From positions 166,831-230,830 of the forward strand of contig CACYQD010000001.1 of assembly GCA_902776475.1 (NCBI GenBank): DNA of 64,000 nucleotides, given 5' to 3'. Below are positions 35,883 through 45,442 of this stretch, piece by piece. Both the position numbers and the translations under genes were made by a program. Below the pieces are notes generated by a model. The model ran no database searches and was not told the DNA's origin. It saw only the letters and a list, made by a program, of their open reading frames with translations. Numbering within the stretch: the first letter of the stretch is position 1; each line of letters begins with the position of its first letter. This stretch comes from an uncultured Prevotellaceae bacterium. GTDB taxonomy: Bacteria > Bacteroidota > Bacteroidia > Bacteroidales > Bacteroidaceae.

Positions 35883-38504
35883 ATGATGACAGCCAATGAA
35901 ATCCGCGACTCATTCAAGAAATTCTTTGAGTCGAAAGGACACGCCATCGTGGCCTCCGCTCCGATGGTCGTGAAAGACGACCCCACACTGATGTTCACCA
36001 ACGCTGGCATGAACCAGTGGAAAGACATCATCCTCGGCACCCGCAACCCCGAGCCACGGCGCCGCGCCGACTCCCAGAAATGCCTGCGCGTGAGCGGCAA
36101 GCACAACGACCTGGAAGAGGTGGGCCACGATACCTACCACCACACCATGTTCGAGATGCTCGGCAACTGGAGCTTCGGCGACTATTTCAAGGAGGAGGCC
36201 ATCGACTGGGCATGGGAATACCTCGTCGATGTACTGAAACTGAATCCCGCCGACCTCTACGTGACGGTTTTCGAGGGTTCGGCAGAAGAGGGTCTGACAC
36301 GTGACGACGAGGCCGCCGGCTTCTGGTTGAAGCACGTGCCCGCCGACCATATCATCAACGGCAACAAGCATGACAACTTCTGGGAGATGGGCGACACCGG
36401 TCCCTGTGGTCCCTGTTCTGAGATACACCTCGACTCCCGCACCGCGGAGGAGAAGGCCAAGGTGCCCGGCCGCGAACTGGTCAATAAGGACGACCCTCAG
36501 GTCATTGAGATCTGGAACCTCGTCTTCATGCAGTTCAACCGCAAGGCCGACGGCAGTCTGGAGAAACTTTCCATGAACGTCATCGACACCGGCATGGGTT
36601 TTGAGCGGCTCGTCCGCGCCCTCCAAGGCAAGCACTCCAACTACGACACAGATATCTTCCAGCCTATCATCCGCGAGATTGAGCGGCTGTCGGGCTATAC
36701 TTACGGTCAGTCGGAGGATACCGACGTGGCCATGCGAGTCATCGCCGACCACCTGCGCGCCGTTTCCTTCAGCATCGCCGACGGACAGTTGCCGGGCAAT
36801 GCCAAGGCAGGCTATGTGATCCGCCGCATCCTGCGCCGTGCCGTCCGCTATGCCTACACCTTCCTCGGACAGAAAGAGGCATTCATCTACCGCCTCATCC
36901 CGGTTCTCGTCGCAGAGATGGGACCCTCCTATCCTGAACTGCCCGCACAACAGCAACTCATCAGCCGCGTGATGAAAGAGGAAGAGGATGCCTTCCTGCG
37001 TACTCTTGACAAAGGTATCAGCCTGCTCAGCGGGGATATGGACGAGCTGCGCGCCCACGGCGAGACCGTGCTCGACGGCCGTCAGGCTTTCCGCCTGTTC
37101 GACACCTACGGCTTCCCCCTCGACCTCACCCAACTCATCTGCCGCGAAAACGGATATACTGTCGATGAGAAGCAGTTTGACGAGGAGATGCAGAAGCAAA
37201 AGGCCCGTGCCCGCAACGCCGCTGTAGTGGAGAGCAGCGACTGGGTGGAGCTCCGCCAAGGTGAGCAGCAGTTTGTGGGCTACGACTACACCGAATATGA
37301 GTGCCACATCCTGCGCTACCGCAAGGTAACCCAGAAAAAGAACACCTATTATGAGCTGGTGCTCGACTACACCCCCTTCTATGGCGAGATGGGCGGTCAG
37401 GTGGGCGACCGCGGTGTGCTCGTGAGTGAGAACGAGACGGTGGAGATCACCGACACCAAGCGAGAGAACAACCAAAGCATCCATATCGTGAAGACGCTGC
37501 CCAAGCAGCCCGAAGCCGACTTCATGGCCTGCGTCGACACCGACCTGCGGGATGCTTGTGCAGCCAACCACACCGCAACCCACCTGCTCGACTATGCCCT
37601 GAAACAAGTTCTGGGCGACCATGTGGAACAGAAGGGATCGTTTGTGAGCCCCGACACCCTGCGCTTCGACTTCTCTCATTTCCAAAAAGTCACCAACGAG
37701 GAACTCCGTCAGGTGGAGCGCATCGTCAATGACATGATCCGCCAGGACATCCCTCTCGACGAGCACCGCAACATGGCCCTCGAAGATGCCAAGCAGATGG
37801 GAGCCATCGCCCTCTTCGGCGAGAAGTACGGCGACAAGGTGCGCGTGGTGCGTTTCGGACCGAGTTGTGAGTTCTGCGGCGGTATCCACGCCCAATCCAC
37901 AGGCCGCATCGGGTTCTTCAAAATCATCTCTGAAAGCAGCGTGGCTGCCGGCATCCGCCGTGTGGAGGCCAAGACGGGCAAGGAATTTGAGAATCTGTTC
38001 TATGGCATGGAGGACATGCTGACCGCCATCCGCGAACTGTTCAACAATGCCAAGGACCTGCGCGGTGTATTAGAGAAATATGTCATGGAGCACGACTCCT
38101 TGAAGAAACAGATTGAAGGTTTCAAGGCTGAGGCCAACGAGCGATTGAAGAAACAGCTGATCGACAAGCAGGAACTTCGCAACGGCATACATATCGTGCG
38201 TGCCGTCCTCCCGCTGGATGCCGCCTCCGCCAAGGATCTGGTCTTCAAGATACGCCAGGAAATCCCGGAAAGTCTGGTCTGCGTGCTTGGCACCGTAGCG
38301 GAAGGCAAACCCATGCTCAATGTCATGCTGAGCGACGACATGGTGAAAGACCATGGTCTGAACGCCGGTCAACTCGTACGCGAGGCTGCCAAACTCATCA
38401 AGGGCGGCGGTGGCGGCCAGCCCCATTTCGCCTCTGCCGGCGGCAAAGACAAGGATGACCTTTCGGCCGCCGTCGATCAAGTGATAGCTCTGGCGACAAA
38501 ATAA
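35883..38504 (+). CDS. alaS: Alanine-tRNA ligase
   Basis: This 873-residue class II aminoacyl-tRNA synthetase charges tRNA-Ala. The catalytic core has [16 protein letters not shown] and the class II motifs in the first 250 residues. The editing domain has [12 protein letters not shown] and SCEFCGGIH, which provide the zinc and hydrolytic residues for clearing Ser and Gly mischarging. The C-terminal DHHA1-type domain ends with the Gly-rich stretch [15 protein letters not shown]. Length is normal. Either of the two adjacent ATGs (35883 or 35886) could be the start. Confidence 0.98.
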   Translation: MMTANEIRDSFKKFFESKGHAIVASAPMVVKDDPTLMFTNAGMNQWKDIILGTRNPEPRRRADSQKCLRVSGKHNDLEEVGHDTYHHTMFEMLGNWSFGDYFKEEAIDWAWEYLVDVLKLNPADLYVTVFEGSAEEGLTRDDEAAGFWLKHVPADHIINGNKHDNFWEMGDTGPCGPCSEIHLDSRTAEEKAKVPGRELVNKDDPQVIEIWNLVFMQFNRKADGSLEKLSMNVIDTGMGFERLVRALQGKHSNYDTDIFQPIIREIERLSGYTYGQSEDTDVAMRVIADHLRAVSFSIADGQLPGNAKAGYVIRRILRRAVRYAYTFLGQKEAFIYRLIPVLVAEMGPSYPELPAQQQLISRVMKEEEDAFLRTLDKGISLLSGDMDELRAHGETVLDGRQAFRLFDTYGFPLDLTQLICRENGYTVDEKQFDEEMQKQKARARNAAVVESSDWVELRQGEQQFVGYDYTEYECHILRYRKVTQKKNTYYELVLDYTPFYGEMGGQVGDRGVLVSENETVEITDTKRENNQSIHIVKTLPKQPEADFMACVDTDLRDACAANHTATHLLDYALKQVLGDHVEQKGSFVSPDTLRFDFSHFQKVTNEELRQVERIVNDMIRQDIPLDEHRNMALEDAKQMGAIALFGEKYGDKVRVVRFGPSCEFCGGIHAQSTGRIGFFKIISESSVAAGIRRVEAKTGKEFENLFYGMEDMLTAIRELFNNAKDLRGVLEKYVMEHDSLKKQIEGFKAEANERLKKQLIDKQELRNGIHIVRAVLPLDAASAKDLVFKIRQEIPESLVCVLGTVAEGKPMLNVMLSDDMVKDHGLNAGQLVREAAKLIKGGGGGQPHFASAGGKDKDDLSAAVDQVIALATK

Positions 38505-38523
38505 GACTTAAGACAACACCTAT

Positions 38524-38557
38524 GCGAAGGCCCTGGCCAATCGGCCGGGGCCTTCGC
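38524..38557. terminator. Hairpin between convergent alaS and CotH genes
   Basis: A 15-bp GC-rich stem (38524-38538 with 38543-38557) contains one T-G wobble and a 4-nt loop. It has no T-run on either side, so it is a strong stem but a non-classical terminator. Confidence 0.65.
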
Positions 38558-38563
38558 CTGTCA

Positions 38564-40411
38564 TCATCTCACGACCACTTTCCGGCCGTTGCGGATGTAG
38601 ATGCCTCTGGTGGGGTTCTTCACCTCCTGTCCCTGAAGGTTATAGTATTTGTCGTCCTGAAGACAGGCGACCCCGATTTGATGGATGCCTGAGGGTTCCG
38701 GCACCTTTGCCAGAATCTGGTTGAGTACGATGCGCGACCGTTGCGGGAAATATTCTGACAGCAGGCGGTTGCGCTCCCGCATATAATACTTATCCACCGT
38801 ATAGAGCTTTCCTGCCCCATAGGCGTATTGATGCACATCCCGGCGGTAATCCCCCCACCGGGCCGACTCATCGTAAAGAGCCATGGAGAGGGTATGGTAC
38901 AGGCTGTCCCATAACTCCACGACAGACTGCTGTCCAAGCATGCCATCATCAGCGAGCACCTCTTTGGCTCTGTTGAGGTAACGGAGGGCGAAATTGTCGT
39001 TCTTCAGCAACTGATGGAAGAGTCCTGTGGGATAGCCTTTGTTGTTCGTGTCCATGACATTCTCCTTGACATTTCCGAAAATCAGTTCGGTGTCCCAGCA
39101 AAGGAAATGAAAACCGTCGCTTTCGGTGCCGTGGCGGCGGATGGCATACCAGTTGTGATGGTCCCAATCGGTATTTCCGGCATACTGGTTGATCAACATA
39201 TAGTCGATAAAGCCGTTGATGTCGAGCAAGGTATCGAGTTTGGCGTAACTGTCTTTGTTGGTCGCGTCCCTGACCGTATTCACCATCTCTTCCCAGGCTT
39301 CCATCGTACCTTCGGTGGCCTCCAGATGATTGCCGCCATCCTCCTCCACCTTGATGACATCGATGTCGTTTTTCGATCCTCCCAGATGATTCTTGCCAAA
39401 CCGGTCATCCACCCGTTCTGCCACGTTATAGATGCCCCAATACATACCGTTGAGGAAGAGATGCACATACAAGGCGTTGACACCCGTCTGACTCATGCGG
39501 CGCTGCATGAGCCGGGCCCACACGTCGCGGGTGTACTGAGCCGCCTGACGGTTGTTCTCCATCCAGTGCTGCCAGGCATTGCCGAAGTGGCACCGCAGCA
39601 CAAGTTGGTCAAACTTGTCGGGTTCTTCCTCGCCGAAGAGCGGATAGGTGAGCGTTTTCGGACCATATTGCTCCTTGAAGACCAACCGGAAGGAGTGCTT
39701 GGGATTCTTCTCCGCCAAACGGCCATGACCGCCATGCAGACGGACGCCGCAATCCACCGTCAGATCATGTTGTTGCGGACCTCCAAACAATTCCACGCTG
39801 GCCGGCCGGGTCCACCCATGTCCGGTGGGGTCACCCACGGGGGGACCTGTGAAGATATAGATGCCTCCTCTTTCCTCATCCCGCTCATGGCTGAAGAAAT
39901 GGTCCTTGTCCGAAACGAGAGAGAGAACCGGGAGTTGCCAAAGTCCTTCCTTGATTTTCTCACGGAGTTCGGGATCCTGTGTCATCTCCGGATCCATCTC
40001 ATAGTCGGCTGGAGCGACACCCTGTATCTGGGTGAATTGTCCCCAATGGTCGGGATAGCCTTCTGGATAGTTCCCCTGACTGAGGAAAGAAGACATGAAG
40101 ATATAGGTGGCTGTGGCCGCTGGAGTGCAGCCTCCCTCTCCGTCCACTTCCACGGCCCTGAGCAGCGTGGTCTCACGCAATGCCAGAGGCGAGGTGTAGA
40201 GCAGACTCTGCGCTGTCGGCAGACTGCCGTCGGTCGTATACCGGATCTCATGCGCCGCATCAGATCCGGTGATGGACACCGTGATGACGGAGTCCTCATA
40301 TACTCCGTGGGGCACGCTGAACCTGGGTTGGGCTGTGGCGAGTACAGGCAACAGCACACCTGCCACAAACAGCAAGATTCTCTGGATCATCCTTTTTCTC
40401 TGGAATTTCAT
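38564..40411 (-). CDS. Secreted CotH kinase family protein with chitobiase-like domain
   Basis: This 615-residue protein has a signal peptide ending near residue 28 (VLATAQ). A chitobiase/hexosaminidase C-terminal-like beta-sandwich covers about 30-108 (IRYTTDGSLPTAQSLLYTSP), and a CotH kinase domain about 150-500. CotH features include LHGGHGRLAEKNPKHSFRL, YVHLFLNGMYWGIYNVAERV and DWDHHNWYAIR, matching the atypical protein kinase fold of spore-coat CotH. The substrate is unknown. The tail GIYIRNGRKVVVR belongs to a C-terminal motif shared with two other exported proteins here. Its ATG overlaps the endonuclease stop as ATGA, so translation is coupled. Confidence 0.88.
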   Translation of the reverse strand: MKFQRKRMIQRILLFVAGVLLPVLATAQPRFSVPHGVYEDSVITVSITGSDAAHEIRYTTDGSLPTAQSLLYTSPLALRETTLLRAVEVDGEGGCTPAATATYIFMSSFLSQGNYPEGYPDHWGQFTQIQGVAPADYEMDPEMTQDPELREKIKEGLWQLPVLSLVSDKDHFFSHERDEERGGIYIFTGPPVGDPTGHGWTRPASVELFGGPQQHDLTVDCGVRLHGGHGRLAEKNPKHSFRLVFKEQYGPKTLTYPLFGEEEPDKFDQLVLRCHFGNAWQHWMENNRQAAQYTRDVWARLMQRRMSQTGVNALYVHLFLNGMYWGIYNVAERVDDRFGKNHLGGSKNDIDVIKVEEDGGNHLEATEGTMEAWEEMVNTVRDATNKDSYAKLDTLLDINGFIDYMLINQYAGNTDWDHHNWYAIRRHGTESDGFHFLCWDTELIFGNVKENVMDTNNKGYPTGLFHQLLKNDNFALRYLNRAKEVLADDGMLGQQSVVELWDSLYHTLSMALYDESARWGDYRRDVHQYAYGAGKLYTVDKYYMRERNRLLSEYFPQRSRIVLNQILAKVPEPSGIHQIGVACLQDDKYYNLQGQEVKNPTRGIYIRNGRKVVVR

Positions 40412-41400
40412 GGGGTGGAGAGGTAAACTTTCTTGCCTTTTCTGACATACAAACCCTTCACAGCCGGTTTGCCAGGCAACTTCCGTCCGTCAAGCAAGTA
40501 CCACTCCTCGGTGTCGGGATAGGAATTGGCTATCTGTCTGATGCCGTCAGAGGCATCGTAACGGAAAGTCTCCCCCGTCTTGCTGCCCCAGATAAACTGC
40601 TCCAGGCCAGGATAGTCGATGAAGGGGTTGCGGTTGTACTGAATACCATACACGGCATTGTTGCGGTCTATCTCCTTCTGACTGACAGGGTCCTGGGCAG
40701 CCCATTTCAACAGCATCTCCAACTGCCAGGCGGAGAGTCCGGGGTATTTATTGCCGTCGAGGGTGGGTTTGGCTTCCGCATAATTGCTGTACCAGTCGGG
40801 CAGTTTGTCCTCATAGCAGGTCACCATATAGAAATAGGTGCGGGCGAAGTCGCCTTTGTATTCATCATTGGGTTCAAACACCGTACCATCATAGCCGGGA
40901 TAGGTGCATTTGCCGAGTTTGCTGAAGTTATTCTCCGATTTGTAGGTCTCGCCATTGGTCTCGCCGAAGGGATAATTGCTGCGCTTGTTGTTCACCAGCT
41001 TGTCGGTGGGATACATGTGGAAGAGATCGGTGTACATGGGCTGTACTTTTCCGCCAAACCAACTGTTGGGGAAAGAGTGCTCCCGGTTGTAGAACTGTCC
41101 TTCTTTCGTACCGCCGCTTCCGCGGTCCTGGTCCGTACCGAAGGTGAAGTTGGAGATGCCCGAATACATATCCCATACCTTTCCGTCGGGCCGGGCATCG
41201 GTCGTTTGGAAATCCGTCCACAGGTCACCGTATGACCTCTCCGTACGGTTATAGATGATTTCGCCAAGTGCGGTTTTCAGTGCCGCTCCCTTCTTGCCGT
41301 CCGCAGCCTGATAATAGGTGCCGGAGTTGTTGGGGCCCTGGGCCCAGAGCGCCAGCGACAGTGCCAGCAGCCCCATCGTCGTTGTCATTCTTTTCTTCAT
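40408..41400 (-). CDS. Secreted endonuclease I family nuclease
   Basis: This 330-residue protein starts at the ATG at 41400 (three codons downstream of an alternative at 41409), giving a signal peptide ending at about residue 20 (LALWA). The endonuclease I (beta-beta-alpha metal) domain is marked by YNREHSFPNSWF with His108 as general base, followed by TDLFHMYPTDKLVNNKRSN, which provides the metal-binding Asn. It should degrade extracellular DNA or RNA for nutrients. The C-terminal tail (WYLLDGRKLPG to GLYVRKGKKVYLS) resembles those of the CotH and M6 proteins. It is the first gene of a pair with CotH. Confidence 0.92.
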   Translation of the reverse strand: MKKRMTTTMGLLALSLALWAQGPNNSGTYYQAADGKKGAALKTALGEIIYNRTERSYGDLWTDFQTTDARPDGKVWDMYSGISNFTFGTDQDRGSGGTKEGQFYNREHSFPNSWFGGKVQPMYTDLFHMYPTDKLVNNKRSNYPFGETNGETYKSENNFSKLGKCTYPGYDGTVFEPNDEYKGDFARTYFYMVTCYEDKLPDWYSNYAEAKPTLDGNKYPGLSAWQLEMLLKWAAQDPVSQKEIDRNNAVYGIQYNRNPFIDYPGLEQFIWGSKTGETFRYDASDGIRQIANSYPDTEEWYLLDGRKLPGKPAVKGLYVRKGKKVYLSTP

Positions 41401-41618
41401 ATCCGTCATGCCGTTACTTGTTTGTTCTATCCTGTTTCTGACCCGCTGCCAACAGGTTCATCTCCTCTTCGCAGAGAGGAACTGCCGGCATGGTCTTTCT
41501 GATGGCAAATTTAGGAAAAAAAATGAATATATGCGTCTGGAGAGACAGAGAATTACGATTTCTTTGGAGCGAAAAGACGAAAAAAGGCAGTCGGAGGCGG
41601 CAATATGGAATAAAATGT

Positions 41619-41626
41619 GTATATTT
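41619..41626 (+). promoter_or_regulatory. Minus-7 box of the GH127 gene
   Basis: TATATTTG lies 43 bp before the ATG at 41669 and follows TAnnTTTG. No TTTG box was found at 19-20 bp upstream. Confidence 0.45.
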
Positions 41627-41668
41627 GCTTTTTCAAAGACTAAAACACATCACCCACACCTGATTATC

Positions 41669-44089
41669 ATGAGAATAATCATTATGACCGCAGCGGCATG
41701 CCTCTTCCTCGGCATCGCGTCAGCCCAGGAGCAAACCGTCCACGGATATCCCATCAGTCCTGTTCCCTTCACACAGGTGAAAGTCACCCCAGGCACCTTC
41801 TGGGGACAACGCCTCGAAGCCAGCCGCAACGTGACGATCCCCCTCGCTTTCTCCAAATGCGAGGAGACTGGCCGTTACACCAATTTCGTGAATGCAGCCG
41901 CACACCTCAAGGATCCCTCAAAGACCTTCAAGGTGGGTGGACTGTCGTTCGACGACACCGACCCCTACAAGACCATAGAAGGAGCCAGCTATATCCTCCA
42001 GACTTACCCTGACAAGAAACTGGAGCACTACATCGACTCCGTGCTCGACATCATTGCCGCAGCGCAGGAACCCGATGGCTATCTCTACACCTCACGCACC
42101 CAGAACCCACGCCAGCCCCACGAATGGTCGGGCGACAAGCGATGGGTCAAGGAGGAGGACCTGAGCCATGAGCTCTACAACTTAGGGCACATGGTGGAAG
42201 GGGCCATCGCCCACTATCAAGCCACCGGGTCACGCAAATTCCTCGACATCGCCATCCGCTACGCCGACTGTGTCGTGCGTGAGGTGGGTCCTGCCCAAGG
42301 ACAGGCCCGCGTGGTGCCCGGCCACCAGATTGCGGAGATGGCTCTCGCCAAGCTCTACTTGGTGACAGGTGAGCAGAAATACCTTGACGAGGCCAAGTTC
42401 TTCCTCGACCAACGGGGTAAGACCACCATCATGCATGAATACTCACAGGCCCACAAGCCCGTGGTGGACCAGGACGAAGCCGTGGGACATGCCGTGAGAG
42501 CGGCCTATATGTATGCCGGCATGGCCGACGTTGCCGCACTCACCGGCGACCAGGCCTACATCCAGGCCATCGACCGTATCTGGGACAATATCGTCAACAA
42601 GAAACTGTACATCACCGGCGGCATCGGCGCCACCTCCAGCGGTGAGGCTTTCGGCAAGAATTATGAGTTGCCCAACATGAGCGCCTACTGCGAGACCTGC
42701 GCCGCCATCGGCAACGTGTATGTCAACTACCGCCTTTTCCTGCTCCACGGGGAGTCGAAATACTACGACGTGCTGGAGCGCACGCTCTACAACGGCCTCA
42801 TCTCCGGCGTGTCGCTTGAGGGCAATGGTTTCTTCTATCCCAACCCCCTGGAGTCGATGGGCCAGCACCAGCGCCAGCCGTGGTTTGGCTGCGCCTGTTG
42901 CCCGAGCAACATCTGCCGCTTCATCCCCTCTCTTCCAGGCTATGTGTATGCCGTGAAAGACCGCAACGTCTATGTCAACCTCTTCCTCTCCAACACGAGC
43001 CAGCTCGACATCGAGGGCAAGAGTGTCACGCTGCAGCAAGACACCCAATATCCTTGGGATGGCGACATCGCCCTCACCGTGGGCCAGAACAAAGCCGGAC
43101 AGTTCACCTTGAAGATCAGAATCCCAGGATGGGTGCGCGGCCAGGTGACACCAGGCGACCTCTATACGTATGCCGACAACATGCGCCTCGGCTATCGGGT
43201 GACCATCAACGGGAAAAAAGAGTCGGGCACCCTGACCAGTGACGGTTACCTGACCATCGACCGCCGTTGGAAGAAAGGCGACGTGGTGAGAATACACTTC
43301 GACATGCAGCCCCGCGTGGTGAAGGCCAACCGCAAAGTGGAGGCCGACCGGGGTATGGTGAGCATCGAGCGCGGTCCGCTGGTCTATTGCGCAGAGTGGG
43401 CAGACAATGACTTCGACTTGATGAGCGGACTCATCAACCAGTCTCCTCACTTCACGCTGGGTGAGGCCACCATCGCCAACACGATGGTGAAGACGCTGAT
43501 CACCTCGGCACAGATCCTGGACTTCGACCAACAGGGAAAACTGAATGTCAAAGATGTGGAACTCAAACTCATCCCCTACTATGCCTGGTGCCACAGGGGC
43601 TCAGGCAAGATGAGGGTATGGCAAGCCCAGGACCTGAGAGCCACCAGTCCGGCACAGCCCGCCACGCTGGCCTCTGAGTCGAAAATCACCTCCTCTCACA
43701 ATGCCGCATCTCTCAGTGCCATCAACGACCGGCTGGTTCCCAAAGACGAGGACGACCGCTCCATCCCCTATTTCCACTGGTGGCCCAACAAGCAATCCAC
43801 CGAATGGCTGGCATACGAGTTTCCACAGTCCTCAAAAGTGCAGAACTGCACGGTCTATTGGTTTGACGACGGTCCCTGGGGCGGATGCCGCGTACCGAAG
43901 TCATGGCGTATCCTCTACAAGAACCCTTCCGGACAATGGGAGCCTGTCACTGGAGCCGACCGTTATCCTTCGGTGAAGGGAGAGGCCTGCACCGTCAACT
44001 TCGACCCTGTGGAGACCACAGCACTGAAGTTGGAAATCACCCTGCCCGATGACAACTCAGCAGGCATCTATGAATGGGAGGTCAGATAA
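41669..44089 (+). CDS. GH127 family beta-L-arabinofuranosidase
   Basis: This 806-residue protein starts at the ATG at 41669, giving the signal peptide MRIIIMTAAACLFLGIASAQ. The DUF1680/GH127 catalytic domain holds the family's zinc and nucleophile residues: Glu342 and Cys344 in YCETCA, and Cys410-Cys411 in CACCPSN. In the bifidobacterial enzyme HypBA1 the equivalent first Cys of the CC pair is the nucleophile. It releases terminal beta-L-arabinofuranose from plant glycans. The last 130 residues form a discoidin-like domain (TEWLAYEFPQSSKVQNCTVY). An in-frame extension of 117 codons upstream overlaps the divergent nuclease gene and is rejected. Confidence 0.93.
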   Translation: MRIIIMTAAACLFLGIASAQEQTVHGYPISPVPFTQVKVTPGTFWGQRLEASRNVTIPLAFSKCEETGRYTNFVNAAAHLKDPSKTFKVGGLSFDDTDPYKTIEGASYILQTYPDKKLEHYIDSVLDIIAAAQEPDGYLYTSRTQNPRQPHEWSGDKRWVKEEDLSHELYNLGHMVEGAIAHYQATGSRKFLDIAIRYADCVVREVGPAQGQARVVPGHQIAEMALAKLYLVTGEQKYLDEAKFFLDQRGKTTIMHEYSQAHKPVVDQDEAVGHAVRAAYMYAGMADVAALTGDQAYIQAIDRIWDNIVNKKLYITGGIGATSSGEAFGKNYELPNMSAYCETCAAIGNVYVNYRLFLLHGESKYYDVLERTLYNGLISGVSLEGNGFFYPNPLESMGQHQRQPWFGCACCPSNICRFIPSLPGYVYAVKDRNVYVNLFLSNTSQLDIEGKSVTLQQDTQYPWDGDIALTVGQNKAGQFTLKIRIPGWVRGQVTPGDLYTYADNMRLGYRVTINGKKESGTLTSDGYLTIDRRWKKGDVVRIHFDMQPRVVKANRKVEADRGMVSIERGPLVYCAEWADNDFDLMSGLINQSPHFTLGEATIANTMVKTLITSAQILDFDQQGKLNVKDVELKLIPYYAWCHRGSGKMRVWQAQDLRATSPAQPATLASESKITSSHNAASLSAINDRLVPKDEDDRSIPYFHWWPNKQSTEWLAYEFPQSSKVQNCTVYWFDDGPWGGCRVPKSWRILYKNPSGQWEPVTGADRYPSVKGEACTVNFDPVETTALKLEITLPDDNSAGIYEWEVR

Positions 44090-44151
44090 GGACTTCTGCA
44101 TGTCATGACGCCATGGCATATACTTCAAAAAATTCAAATAATAAGAGAATC

Positions 44152-44184
44152 TTTCGCCGAAAAGAAAAAATTGCACTACCTTTG
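44152..44184 (+). promoter_or_regulatory. Promoter of the aminotransferase-permease pair
   Basis: TTTC (44152-44155, one mismatch to TTTG) is followed after 21 bp by TACCTTTG (44177-44184), which lies 46 bp before the ATG at 44231. Confidence 0.55.
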
Positions 44185-44230
44185 CAGCTTGATGCAAACA
44201 AAAGCAAGGACATCGTAACAAAGTAGCTAT

Positions 44231-45436
44231 ATGCCAGATATCTCCATCCGCGGAATTGAAATGCCGGAGTCGCCAATCAGAAAACTGGCTCCGCTTGCCG
44301 CCGCAGCTAAAAAAAGAGGTACAAAAGTCTATCACCTCAACATCGGACAGCCTGATCTTCCCACTCCGAAGGTGGGACTTGATGCGCTCAAGAGCATCGA
44401 CCGGGAAATCCTGGAATACTCCCCGTCACAGGGCTACCTGAGTTTCCGTGAGAAACTGGTGGACTACTACGCCAAATACAACATCATGGTGACGGCCGAC
44501 GACATCATCGTCACGTCGGGCGGCAGTGAAGCCGTGCTTTTCGCCTTCCTCTCCTGCCTCAATCCGGGCGACGAAATCATCGTGCCTGAACCCGCCTATG
44601 CCAACTATATGGCCTTCGCCATCTCTGCAGGAGCGAAGATCAAGACCATAGCCACCACCATCGAGGAGGGCTTCTCGCTGCCCAAAGTGGAAAAATTCGA
44701 GGAACTCATCAACGAGCGCACCCGCGCCATCATGATCTGCAACCCCAACAACCCCACCGGCTATCTCTATACCCGGCGCGAGATGAACCAGATCCGCGAC
44801 CTGGTGAAGAAATACGACCTGTATCTCTTCTCCGACGAGGTCTACCGTGAGTATATCTATACGGGGTCTCCCTATATCAGCGCCTGCCATCTGGAAGGTA
44901 TCGAACAAAACGTGGTGCTCATCGACTCCGTCTCCAAGCGCTATTCCGAATGCGGCATCCGCATCGGCGCTCTGATCACCAAAAACGCAGAGGTGCGTGC
45001 TGCCGTGATGAAATTCTGCCAGGCCCGCCTCTCTCCCCCACTCATCGGACAAATTGTGGCTGAAGCTTCTCTCGATGCTTCCGAGGAATATCTCCGTGAT
45101 GTGTATGACGAGTATGTGGAGCGGCGCAAATGTCTGATTGACGGACTCAACCGCATACCGGGTGTTTATTCGCCTATCCCTATGGGCGCTTTCTATACCG
45201 TGGCCAAACTGCCCGTGGATGATGCCGAGAAATTCTGCCGATGGTGCCTGGAGAAATTCGAATACGAGGGTGCCACGGTCATGATGGCTCCTGCATCCGG
45301 ATTCTATACAACTCCCGGCGCTGGCATCAACCAGGTGCGCATCGCCTACGTGCTGAAGAAGAAAGACCTCAACCAGGCCCTCATCGTTCTCCGCAAGGCA
45401 CTGGAGGCCTATCCCGGCCATGTTTATGACGACTGA
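44231..45436 (+). CDS. Pyridoxal-phosphate aminotransferase, class I/II (aspartate-type)
   Basis: This 401-residue cytoplasmic enzyme has the fold-type I aminotransferase pattern: NIGQPDLPTP near the N-terminus, SGGSEAVLFAF for phosphate binding, NPNNPTGYLYT with the conserved Asn, and SDEVYREYIY with the Asp-X-X-Tyr pair. The Schiff-base Lys236 lies in DSVSKRYSECGIRIG. Substrate-binding Arg residues are expected near the C-terminus (VRIAYVL). The exact amino acid used cannot be stated from sequence. A permease gene starts 6 bp after its stop, so the two appear to be one operon. Confidence 0.93.
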   Translation: MPDISIRGIEMPESPIRKLAPLAAAAKKRGTKVYHLNIGQPDLPTPKVGLDALKSIDREILEYSPSQGYLSFREKLVDYYAKYNIMVTADDIIVTSGGSEAVLFAFLSCLNPGDEIIVPEPAYANYMAFAISAGAKIKTIATTIEEGFSLPKVEKFEELINERTRAIMICNPNNPTGYLYTRREMNQIRDLVKKYDLYLFSDEVYREYIYTGSPYISACHLEGIEQNVVLIDSVSKRYSECGIRIGALITKNAEVRAAVMKFCQARLSPPLIGQIVAEASLDASEEYLRDVYDEYVERRKCLIDGLNRIPGVYSPIPMGAFYTVAKLPVDDAEKFCRWCLEKFEYEGATVMMAPASGFYTTPGAGINQVRIAYVLKKKDLNQALIVLRKALEAYPGHVYDD

Positions 45437-45442
45437 TCGCCT

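Noticed and set aside
35910-37895. A 661-codon open frame on the minus strand
   Set aside because: It lies entirely antisense to alaS, whose frame and motifs are unmistakable. Its translation is a low-complexity His/Val/Leu/Glu sequence typical of an antisense shadow.
41318-41668. Longer N-terminus for the GH127 enzyme
   Set aside because: The extension overlaps the 5' end of the divergent endonuclease I gene and hides the signal peptide at 41669.
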